A stretch of DNA of 29,601 nucleotides from a virus: IMG/VR virus record IMGVR_UViG_3300027899_000051, positions 1 through 29,601 of that record. One strand, written 5' to 3'. This document shows, piece after piece, positions 14,518-21,215 of the stretch; positions within the stretch are counted from its first letter, which is position 1; the number at the start of each line of letters is the position of its first letter. Under the pieces are notes generated by a model. It made no database searches, was not told the DNA's origin, and saw nothing but the letters and a program-made list of their open reading frames with translations. Made by a program: the position numbers and the translations under genes.

Positions 14518-15036
14518 TCAGCCTTGCGTGAGTTCTTCGCGTTTCGGTTCGATGAAGAAACTCTCGTCCTGGACAACCTTCATGCCCATCTTCCGCAACT
14601 CGGTCTCGGTCAACTTATCCCGGTCGGCAATGAGTTCTTCCTTATTCACCGACACTTCGGTGCGCGTATACCCGCCGCCGTGGTTCAGCAACCACGCCTT
14701 CACGGCATCCCAAGTCCACCCGGCGATCGTCTTCAACTTCGGCATGCCGGTCCGGAATCCGAACGTTGCATGTACGCCCTCGATGGACTTCGCCTTCCCG
14801 AAGGCGTCTCGATTTCGTTCCGCCCAGTCCTGGGCGATCGCCAGTTTCGTTTCCGTCAGGTTGGTGTTCTCCAGCAGCCGTGCCTCGTACTCGGCCCGGA
14901 TGTCCTGAAGACGGCCTTCCATCTCCGCCGTCATGGCGTCGCGGTCGATGACGAGCGCGGCGATCTCTCCGACCGTCCGCTCCATCTCTTCCCGCGTTTC
15001 GATAATCTCTCTCGCTATCTTCACTCGCTTGCTCAT
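14518..15036 (-). CDS. gam: Host-nuclease inhibitor protein Gam (Mu Gam family)
   Basis: 172 residues, almost the length of Mu Gam. The protein is a long helical hairpin (about 1-65, highly charged), then a conserved centre (HATFGFRTGMPKLKTIAGWT, then WDAVKAWLLNHGGGYTRTEV) and a helical C-terminus. Mu Gam binds DNA ends as a dimer, resembles eukaryotic Ku, and protects linear DNA from RecBCD-type nucleases. ATG 15036 follows GGAGG at good spacing. Its position after MuA and MuB matches the Mu early operon. Confidence 0.9.
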   Translation of the reverse strand: MSKRVKIAREIIETREEMERTVGEIAALVIDRDAMTAEMEGRLQDIRAEYEARLLENTNLTETKLAIAQDWAERNRDAFGKAKSIEGVHATFGFRTGMPKLKTIAGWTWDAVKAWLLNHGGGYTRTEVSVNKEELIADRDKLTETELRKMGMKVVQDESFFIEPKREELTQG

Positions 15037-15065
15037 GCTTGTCCTCCGATTTGCGTCCGCAAATC

Positions 15066-15093
15066 GCCGCGCCGTAGGCTTGGCGAAGGCGGG
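15066..15093. repeat. GC-rich palindrome-like element before gam
   Basis: In the 61-base gap between the 62-residue protein gene and gam, CGCC at 15070-15073 pairs with GGCG at 15088-15091 around GTAGGCTTGGCGAA. Elements of the type GTAGGCTTGGCGAAGGCGG look like interspersed repeats I associate with Verrucomicrobia-related and other uncultured bacterial genomes. That recollection cannot be verified here. The element may be host-derived. Confidence 0.35.
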
Positions 15094-15098
15094 CTATT

Positions 15099-15287
15099 TC
15101 ACTTCATGTTCTGACGTTCCAATTCTCTGAACTTCATGGCGCTATCGAAGTCCTGGCTGAGGATGCAGACTTCCTTCAGGACTTTGGCGATGACCCTGCG
15201 TTGCTTGCGGTCCGCCCGTTTCAACATGGCGTCGGCGAGTTCGAGTCCCGACGTCTTTGTGATTGGTCTGACCAGTGTTCCGTTCAT
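15099..15287 (-). CDS. Small early protein of unknown function
   Basis: 62 residues, helical and basic (ELADAMLKRADRKQRRVIAK), preceded by GGAAG and starting six bases after the MuB stop. Mu-like phages commonly carry a tiny gene between B and gam, without assigned function. The long frame extending to 15539 is the antisense-like shadow of the MuB gene in another frame and was not used. Confidence 0.6.
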   Translation of the reverse strand: MNGTLVRPITKTSGLELADAMLKRADRKQRRVIAKVLKEVCILSQDFDSAMKFRELERQNMK

Positions 15288-15292
15288 CGCCG

Positions 15293-16282
15293 CTACTTCC
15301 TTTCCTGGGCGGGAAGCAGTTCCCGCACGGCCGCTTCGATCAATTCCCCGTCCAGATCCTCGCCGGTCTCGTCGGCATTCATCCGGGCCAGTTCCACGCT
15401 GTCGGCCAGGAAACGGAGATTCCCGCCGCGCCGGATCTCCGGGAGGATCCGCTCGGCCAGGACGCGGCAATCGCCATTGAGCCCGGCGGAGCAGTCGAGA
15501 TACTTCTCCACGTCCTTCAGCGTCAGGCCGCGCACCCACTGAGTGGCTATCGGCTTCAGGGACCGGCCCAGCAGTTGCTGGGCTTCCGCCGTGGCGTCCG
15601 TGGATCCGTTCAACAGTCGGCTCCAGGCCGTGGGATAGATTCCGAGCATGAGCTTGGCCCGCGTCTCGTTGATGATGCTCTTCACGAGTTTCATCAGCAG
15701 CACGCCGCCCTCGTGCATTTCGTCGACGCAGAGCGTGATCGGATGGCCCTTGAGATGTTCAAGCACGTTCCGGAAGGTGCCAGCCGCCGAAAGACCTTCG
15801 GCGCAGCCGAGCGCCAGGGCAAACCCGCGTGCGATCTGCATGCGGGAATCCTTCCAGGTCTCGTTGGCGGAGAGATAGGCCGCTTCGGTTCGATTGTCCT
15901 GTGCGATCTTGCGGAGCGCCCACGTCTTGCCGGTACCGGTCGTCCCGATGATCCAGACGCAACGGCGATCCGTATCCGTTCCCTGGAGGATGTGGTAGGC
16001 CGCCTGCGCGTACTTGGCGATCGGGAGTTCCGCGTAATAGGTTTCAAGATCGCTGCCGCCGTCGATCTCAAGTACAAAGGCCGTGAGCTTCTTCTCCCAC
16101 TTGTCCAGGCGGGCTCCGAACTCCTTCCAGTTCCGGGCGCAGAGCCGTTCGCGCCAGGTCTTCGACGTTCCGATGTACCGCTGGTAGCGGGCGACGAACT
16201 GAGAATCGTTCAACTTCAGTTCCTTCTGATGCTTCTCGATCCGCTTCACCAGACTGCTGATCTTCTCCTGCTGTTCACTCAT
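15293..16282 (-). CDS. Target-capture ATPase, MuB-like
   Basis: 329 residues. An N-terminal helix-turn-helix region (about 20-52, LKLNDSQFVARYQRYIG) precedes an AAA+ ATPase domain with Walker A GTTGTGKT at 113-120 and Walker B LCVDEMH around 184-190. MuB polymerises on DNA with ATP, chooses targets, activates the transposase and gives target immunity. The C-terminal region (about 250-329) fits the MuB DNA-binding domain. The ATG overlaps the stop of the preceding gene. Its position after the transposase fits the Mu early operon. Confidence 0.92.
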   Translation of the reverse strand: MSEQQEKISSLVKRIEKHQKELKLNDSQFVARYQRYIGTSKTWRERLCARNWKEFGARLDKWEKKLTAFVLEIDGGSDLETYYAELPIAKYAQAAYHILQGTDTDRRCVWIIGTTGTGKTWALRKIAQDNRTEAAYLSANETWKDSRMQIARGFALALGCAEGLSAAGTFRNVLEHLKGHPITLCVDEMHEGGVLLMKLVKSIINETRAKLMLGIYPTAWSRLLNGSTDATAEAQQLLGRSLKPIATQWVRGLTLKDVEKYLDCSAGLNGDCRVLAERILPEIRRGGNLRFLADSVELARMNADETGEDLDGELIEAAVRELLPAQERK

Positions 16283-16637
16283 GCTTCTCCTTTGGGTTGG
16301 TTACTGGTTCTTGCTTCATCCATGTGGCTAACTTCTTGACGCAAAGATCGTGTATGGTGTCGAAACAACCTTCCCGATCGTCGCACCGATAGGATTCGGG
16401 ATTGTCCGGGTCGGTCATGTTGGCGATATCCTGAATTAGTGCCCGCGAGTTCTCCGACAGAAACCCGGCCACTCTCAGTTGCCCGATCCCGAGTTGTATC
16501 TGCTCGATCCTCTTCCGAAGGGATTCTGCACGGACTTGGTTGGTCCGATGTGGATCTGCCTCACGCTCCCACTCATTGACGTTCTCCTCGTAGGTCTTTA
16601 CGTGGTTCTTCAGAATCTCTATGGCATCTTCGTACAT
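16275..16637 (-). CDS. Small coiled-coil protein between transposase and MuB
   Basis: 120 residues from ATG 16637, behind GGAG. The first 50 residues are a charged helix (EDAIEILKNHVKTYEENVNE). The C-terminal part contains two cysteines (SYRCDDREGCFDTIHDLCVKK). No gene stands here in Mu itself. An in-frame GTG at 16664 would add nine residues and run into the heptamer repeat, so I prefer the ATG. Its function is unknown. A role in transposase-MuB contact is possible only by position. Confidence 0.6.
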   Translation of the reverse strand: MYEDAIEILKNHVKTYEENVNEWEREADPHRTNQVRAESLRKRIEQIQLGIGQLRVAGFLSENSRALIQDIANMTDPDNPESYRCDDREGCFDTIHDLCVKKLATWMKQEPVTNPKEKHE

Positions 16638-16654
16638 CGCGTCTTCTCCGGACC

Positions 16655-16689
16655 AACTGACCACTGACTTCTGACAACTGACCTCTGGC
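16655..16689. repeat. Tandem heptamer repeat NNCTGAC
   Basis: Between the transposase stop and the next gene lie five consecutive heptamers: AACTGAC (16655), CACTGAC (16662), TTCTGAC (16669), AACTGAC (16676) and the decayed CTCTGGC (16683). The minus-strand unit is GTCAGNN. Heptamer repeats of this kind are known from cyanobacterial and other genomes as short tandem repeats. They are unusual inside a compact phage operon. They fill most of the 52-base gap. Confidence 0.8.
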
Positions 16690-18729
16690 CTATGCGTCGA
16701 CCAGATCCATGCGGTTCAGGATGCGCCTGCGGGAGGCGCGTTCCCCCTTCGCCCCTGTTTGCCCATTGCTACGGCGGGACGCATCCAGTTCGAACCTGGA
16801 TGCGGAAGTGGCCCCGGCGTCCTCGCGCCGGTGCGGATCGGCCTCTCTTTTGCCCTCGAGGCCGGAGACCCCAGCCCGTTGGGCTGGAAGGCGAACAGGT
16901 GAAGCATGAGAAGGCCTGTCAGTTCTTGAGGAATCTCCATCAGGCGTGTGATCATTAGGACGGTCGAATCGTTCGATCGTCGTGACGTTGCCGCGTCCAT
17001 CCCGCGACTCGATCGCGGACATGGCGCGCTTGCCGAAGATGCCGGTCCCGGCGTAGGCGTTCACGAAGGCGCGGTGGAACCGCTTGCCCCGCCCGATGCT
17101 TTCCGCCACCTGGTCGCTGTAGCCGAAGAGCGGACGGCTGTTCTCCCATTCCGCGTGGCCGATCCATTCCATGTGAGACCAGCCGTGCGTGTTCCGGGCT
17201 CCGGTTTCCAGGTTGTAGACCTCCGCACCGGCGGCGGGATTGGAATCGTCGAACGACAGCATCAAACGGTAGCCAGCGCCCAGCGTCCCGAACACTTCCG
17301 GGATCATGAATCGATAGATGTCACCGCCCATTTTCTTCTCCAGGCATCCCTGCCGGATCTGAGTTTCAAGTTTCACTGGCATGAAGACCCCCATGTCTTT
17401 CGGTTCGAGTTGACTGAGTTGAAAGCGGTTCGTGTCCTTGACCCAGCGTTCATCAGGAACGCCGTGTTGAATGCGTCCGAACTTCTCCCTGGAGTTTGCG
17501 TAGGTGACGGCCTTGAGATCATTCTGAAGAGCTTCGTTGATGTGCTCCAGCCCGGCTTCCGCCGGATGCATGACGCCCTGCTGGATCCGGGAGATCAACT
17601 TGCTCTCGCCTTCCATCTCTCCGCGCTTGCGGCCGATGTCAGGAGCGCCTTCGTACAGCGACTGGATGCTCTGGAGATAATTGAACCAGGACTCGATCAG
17701 CGCCTTGCCTTCCGACGTGTGGACGTGCTCCACCAGGAAGCCCAGGCTCTTCATGCCGCCCACCACGGCGCTGCGTTCTTCGTCGGGCACCCACACCTTG
17801 TGGCCGTCCACCGTCTTGGCTGCCCAGCAACCTTTCTCGAGGATCCAACCGATGCGCGGCTTGCCGTGATCGGCCTGGATGGACTTCATGTGGCGCAGAA
17901 CATCGGCGGAGGTGTAGGCGTCGCGGGCGCAACCCACGAGCGTAACCCCGAGGCCCTTCCCGGCTGCGTCGATCGTGTAGAGCCCCTGGCGACCGATGGC
18001 CACGCCGTACTTGCGGGCCAGTTTGTCGCCCCGGTTCGCCCTGGTCTCGATCTCCGGATCCGAAAGCTGGAACCAAAAGTAGCGGTTGCGGCTCATGTCG
18101 TCCGAGATGTAGATATCGCCCGCCATCAGGTCGCGGGCCTCGTCGGTCGCCGGATCGATCACCGTTCCGTTGTGGCGGCACTTGAAACCGATGTGCTGGT
18201 AATGGACCGGCCCCCGGTGCCTCGCCTGCATCTCAGGCGTCACGTTGCAGGCGCGGCGCAGTGAGAGCGGGATCGCATGCGGGTTGGGCATGGCGAGAAT
18301 CTTGTCGCGGAGCGGATCGGGACAGAGCGGATCGTCGGCAAAGTGCTGGACCGCCAGCGCCACGGATCCGCAGCGCAGCACCTTGCGGCGCAAGCGGTCA
18401 ACCGCATCCTGTGACAAATCCCCGATGGCGGTCTTGCGTCCGGTCGACCGCTTCCGCAACAACGCCCGGCGGTCGCCCGCGAGCGCATCGTGGTAGCGAT
18501 CGATCCAGCGGCGAATCGTGGCAGCCGAGATCCCGAGCGATGAACCTATCTCGCTGTACCGCTCGCCGTCTTCGCCGCGCTTGACGATCGCTTCGGCGAA
18601 GAGGCGGTTCTCCTGGTACTCGGTTTCCTCGTCGGGCGTCAGATCCGGGACGACAGGCGTGATGCGCTGGAGAGTCTCCGGCTCCTCAACGCCGCATGGT
18701 ATCGACTGCCCTGTGGGGTTCTCGATCAT
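16690..18729 (-). CDS. Transposase, MuA-like (DDE family)
   Basis: 679 residues (Mu A has 663). Domains in order: a helix-turn-helix region at about 55-80 (YSEIGSSLGISAATIRRWI), a second DNA-binding region, the catalytic domain at about 195-400, a beta-barrel region at about 440-560, and a disordered basic tail from about 600. Catalytic candidates are D205 (MAGDIYISD), an acidic residue at 298 in WILEKGCWAAK where Mu has aspartate in a DNT segment, and E346 (ALIESWFNYL). The enzyme would pair the phage ends and catalyse strand transfer during replicative transposition. It has no conventional start overlap: its ATG lies one base after the ParB stop. Confidence 0.93.
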   Translation of the reverse strand: MIENPTGQSIPCGVEEPETLQRITPVVPDLTPDEETEYQENRLFAEAIVKRGEDGERYSEIGSSLGISAATIRRWIDRYHDALAGDRRALLRKRSTGRKTAIGDLSQDAVDRLRRKVLRCGSVALAVQHFADDPLCPDPLRDKILAMPNPHAIPLSLRRACNVTPEMQARHRGPVHYQHIGFKCRHNGTVIDPATDEARDLMAGDIYISDDMSRNRYFWFQLSDPEIETRANRGDKLARKYGVAIGRQGLYTIDAAGKGLGVTLVGCARDAYTSADVLRHMKSIQADHGKPRIGWILEKGCWAAKTVDGHKVWVPDEERSAVVGGMKSLGFLVEHVHTSEGKALIESWFNYLQSIQSLYEGAPDIGRKRGEMEGESKLISRIQQGVMHPAEAGLEHINEALQNDLKAVTYANSREKFGRIQHGVPDERWVKDTNRFQLSQLEPKDMGVFMPVKLETQIRQGCLEKKMGGDIYRFMIPEVFGTLGAGYRLMLSFDDSNPAAGAEVYNLETGARNTHGWSHMEWIGHAEWENSRPLFGYSDQVAESIGRGKRFHRAFVNAYAGTGIFGKRAMSAIESRDGRGNVTTIERFDRPNDHTPDGDSSRTDRPSHASPVRLPAQRAGVSGLEGKREADPHRREDAGATSASRFELDASRRSNGQTGAKGERASRRRILNRMDLVDA

Positions 18730-18730
18730 G

Positions 18731-19627
18731 TTACTTATGGAGTTTGCTCTTGAGTTCCACGAAGAGACGCTTCTGGTCGTGGGCTGGCCAGGACTTCACG
18801 ATTGCATCGGCATTGAGCGTGCGAACTTCATCAGGCATAACAGCGAACGCTGTGGCGAACTTCTGAAGGGTAGCCTCACGGTGAATCGTGCTGAGCCACT
18901 TGATCTTGCCCCAGTTGATGAACGTGTTGGCGATCGTCGTCGCAGCCCTGGGCGCGAGCCTGCCATAAACGGGATCGATCCGTTTCTTCCCCTTGGTGTG
19001 CTGGCTCCCGGCGAGCATCGACGGAATGCGCGGGATGCAAGTTTCGCCTTCGAGGATCGCCATCTTGACGAAGCTCCACTTCTCTTCGTCGCACTGCTCG
19101 CGAATCTCCGCCAAGGCGGAGAAATACTCTCGGGGAACCCGGTACTTTTCGGCGAGCGATGCGAAACTTGACTGACCCTTTTCTCTACCCTTTTCTACCG
19201 ACCCTGTGAATTTATTCACAGGGTTCCCTCCGGCCTTGCTTCTGGCCTTCCTTGCCGCCGGGTTGTTCAGGTCCGGATGGTTCAAAAAGAGGATGAGAAC
19301 GATTCCCGATTTCGTCAGTTGCCTACCCTGGACCGACTTCTCGATGGCGAAATCCAATGGGTCTTTTTCGGCATGGACCACGCAGGGAATCGGGTTCCCT
19401 GCCTTTCGTAGAACCTCGAAGCGATGTCGGCCATCGAGGATCAAATAGGTTCCTTCATGCTGAGGGTTCGGAACGACGGCCAGGGGATCCATGAGTCCTT
19501 TGCTGGCGATGGATTCGGCCAGCGCCGACAACTGGTCTGACGTCAGGCGCGGGATATTTTCGAGAACCGAATGCTCCATCAGAAATTCCGGAGCCACCTC
19601 AATGATCTGCCGCGTTCCATTCTTCAT
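18731..19627 (-). CDS. ParB/Srx-type DNA-binding protein
   Basis: 298 residues. The N-terminal ParB-like domain shows LTSDQLSALAESIASKGLMD, an isoleucine-rich strand, and the signature GRHR in LILDGRHRFEVLRKAG (about 65-69). A further helical region lies at 95-210. True chromosome-partition ParB usually pairs with ParA, which is absent. ParB-fold proteins occur before the transposase in many Mu-like phages, where they may regulate or occupy DNA. I chose ATG 19627 because AGGAG precedes it and the longer frame to 19744 lies inside the Ner-like gene. Confidence 0.85.
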   Translation of the reverse strand: MKNGTRQIIEVAPEFLMEHSVLENIPRLTSDQLSALAESIASKGLMDPLAVVPNPQHEGTYLILDGRHRFEVLRKAGNPIPCVVHAEKDPLDFAIEKSVQGRQLTKSGIVLILFLNHPDLNNPAARKARSKAGGNPVNKFTGSVEKGREKGQSSFASLAEKYRVPREYFSALAEIREQCDEEKWSFVKMAILEGETCIPRIPSMLAGSQHTKGKKRIDPVYGRLAPRAATTIANTFINWGKIKWLSTIHREATLQKFATAFAVMPDEVRTLNADAIVKSWPAHDQKRLFVELKSKLHK

Positions 19628-19667
19628 GCTTTTTCCTTCTCCTTCCGTTACTCCATTTTGGTGTTGC

Positions 19668-19874
19668 CTATAACCCGAGTTCTGCTCTAAGTTTCCGGCG
19701 AATCGCAATCGAAAGGCGGCCCTGGTGAGAACGCGTGATCGCATAGTGAACGGTGGGGCGGAGGTAGCCGCGCGTCTTTGCCCAGCTGGCCAGTGTCAAA
19801 CCTCTCCGCATCAGTTCAGCACGGACACTCAGGGGATCGTCGAAGGCCGGTTCTTTATCTGTCTTCACTTTCAC
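19668..19874 (-). CDS. Ner-like early regulator (small helix-turn-helix protein)
   Basis: 68 residues from GTG 19874. The pattern (PLSVRAELMRRGLTLASWAK, then TRGYLRPTVHYAITRSHQG) is that of the Ner/Nlp family, a small lambda-repressor-like fold. Mu Ner has 75 residues and shuts down early and repressor transcription. It opens the minus-strand operon and lies head to head with the repressor. The start is uncertain: no ribosome site is visible, and GTG 19874 falls at the predicted transcription start, so the mRNA may be leaderless. A TTG at 19916 would overlap the repressor start. Confidence 0.7.
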   Translation of the reverse strand: MKVKTDKEPAFDDPLSVRAELMRRGLTLASWAKTRGYLRPTVHYAITRSHQGRLSIAIRRKLRAELGL

Positions 19875-19881
19875 GGAAGGT

Positions 19882-19910
19882 AAATTAACACCGGAGCGGA
19901 AATGAGTCAA
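19882..19910 (-). promoter_or_regulatory. Probable early promoter for the minus-strand operon
   Basis: On the minus strand TTGACT (19910-19905) is followed, after exactly 17 bases, by TAATTT (19887-19882). The -35 hexamer has five of six consensus bases, the -10 only three. Transcription would begin near 19875, at the start codon of the Ner-like gene. The -35 box lies within the first codons of the divergent repressor gene, so repressor bound there would affect both directions. No comparable promoter was found for the repressor itself. Confidence 0.45.
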
Positions 19911-20369
19911 TACCAAAACGGAAAGATTTTCTCCGAGCGATTACGCGAGGTTCGCGGAAGTCGCTCTCAGGCCGAATTTGCTAGGTTTCTCGGCATAAAC
20001 AACCAAGCAACCTACCACCGTTATGAACACGGCCGCATTCCCAATTCGGAGATTCTTTCGGTAATGGCTTCCCGTTGCGGGAAGACGGTTGGCTGGCTTC
20101 TCGGGACGGAATCCCACACCTCGAAACACGAGTTCGATCCTGCTCTTGTGACGATGCCGAAGGACGTTCACTCGCGTCTCCTTTGGCTGAAAGGAGCCAT
20201 CGCCAGGATCGAAAGTGTCGATGAAAGGACGCGGCATCATTTCTGCGCTGCCGCCGAAACCGAGATCGAAAGCATCCTTCGTCTTTGCGATTCGATCATC
20301 GAGAAAGAATCCGCTTCCGCGCCGGCGGAGGCCGGGAAGGATTTGGCGACGAAGGAGGAATCGAAATGA
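19902..20369 (+). CDS. XRE-family repressor (probable lysogeny repressor)
   Basis: 155 residues. A helix-turn-helix of the XRE/Cro-CI type at about 8-66 (SQAEFARFLGINNQATYHRY and EHGRIPNSEIL) ends in the typical GWLLG. The C-terminal half is helical (ARIESVDERTRHHFCAAAET) and likely drives oligomerisation. There is no peptidase (LexA-like) domain, so induction by RecA cleavage is not expected. Divergent from the Ner-like gene with only 27 bases between starts, it is the natural counterpart of Mu c, though Mu c belongs to a different fold class. ATG 19902 follows GGAG. The next gene starts within its stop codon. Confidence 0.82.
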   Translation: MSQYQNGKIFSERLREVRGSRSQAEFARFLGINNQATYHRYEHGRIPNSEILSVMASRCGKTVGWLLGTESHTSKHEFDPALVTMPKDVHSRLLWLKGAIARIESVDERTRHHFCAAAETEIESILRLCDSIIEKESASAPAEAGKDLATKEESK

Positions 20370-21106
20370 GAACAGTCCTCATCCCATTGGTGTTGGCATT
20401 CGTACTCGGATTTACTGATCCGGTCAGTGCCGCCGAGACGCAGACCACCGACCGAGTTAATATTACGACTGTCAGTGGAGCGACGTACACGAACTGCAAA
20501 ATCACAAGAACCGATCCTGACGGGATCACCGTCATGCATGGTACTGGAATAACCAAAATTCCGTTCACTGATCTTTCGGGAGAAGACCAGACGAGCTATG
20601 GCTACGATCAAAAGGAGGCGGAAGAATACTCGCGAACCATGACAGAAAACCGGGCACGGAAACAGGCAGCAGAGATGTTCAAGGATGCGGCTGGGAAATA
20701 TGCCGTTCTGGGCGAAAAACTGATTCCCCGATCCGACGTCAAAACCGTCAGCGGGAAAATCAGAAGCAAGAACGAGGAGGACTTTGGCAAAGATAACCAT
20801 CCTCTTGGAAAGGGGACGTTCATCGAAGAATATCGCGATTCAAGCAAGTTGATCCTTCCTGAAGGGGATCGCTTCTCAAAGATCGGTGCATATCAAAGTC
20901 GTCCGAGTTCTCCGATTGTCGTTCACAGTTCCAAATCGTCTGGACACCAGGCATTCGTCATCGATTATTTCCCGGAGGAGTCTGTTGGCAAGATGGTCAC
21001 CATTGAAGTCTTTGAGGTTGGCCAGAACAGTTTCGAGGAGCCCGTTTACCGTGTTGTCAAGCCACTCACGCTTGATTCTTGGATCCGGTTGAGACCAGCC
21101 AAGTGA
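20366..21106 (+). CDS. Secreted accessory protein co-transcribed with the repressor (candidate lysogenic conversion gene)
   Basis: 246 residues. An N-terminal signal peptide (MRTVLIPLVLAFVLGFTDPV, cleavage near 22) precedes a domain with SGATYTNCKITRTDPDGITV, then GITKIPFTDLSGEDQTSYGY, a pattern I know from secreted proteins of Verrucomicrobia and related bacteria. Charged helices (85-115) and a C-terminal beta-rich domain follow. ATG 20366 overlaps the repressor stop as ATGA behind GGAGGAATC, so it is translationally coupled to the repressor and should be made in lysogens. Bacterial rather than phage ancestry is likely. Its activity is unknown. It suggests the host lineage. Confidence 0.8.
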   Translation: MRTVLIPLVLAFVLGFTDPVSAAETQTTDRVNITTVSGATYTNCKITRTDPDGITVMHGTGITKIPFTDLSGEDQTSYGYDQKEAEEYSRTMTENRARKQAAEMFKDAAGKYAVLGEKLIPRSDVKTVSGKIRSKNEEDFGKDNHPLGKGTFIEEYRDSSKLILPEGDRFSKIGAYQSRPSSPIVVHSSKSSGHQAFVIDYFPEESVGKMVTIEVFEVGQNSFEEPVYRVVKPLTLDSWIRLRPAK

Positions 21107-21215
21107 AGTCGCCCTCCGTGTAATCCGTCGTCCTTTCCCCTTCTTCCCCGAAACATTCACGTCTTGCAGGAGCCCATGACCGCCTTTGGTCTCTCGTGGC
21201 ACACTGATGCCACTA

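Noticed and set aside
16948-18264. 438-codon plus-strand open frame opposite the transposase
   Set aside because: The transposase frame carries recognisable catalytic motifs. The opposite frame shows no family features and has antisense-like composition.
21089-21124. Late promoter before gpI made of TTGAGA and TGTAAT
   Set aside because: The spacing between the two hexamers is 24 bases, too long for a sigma-70 type promoter.
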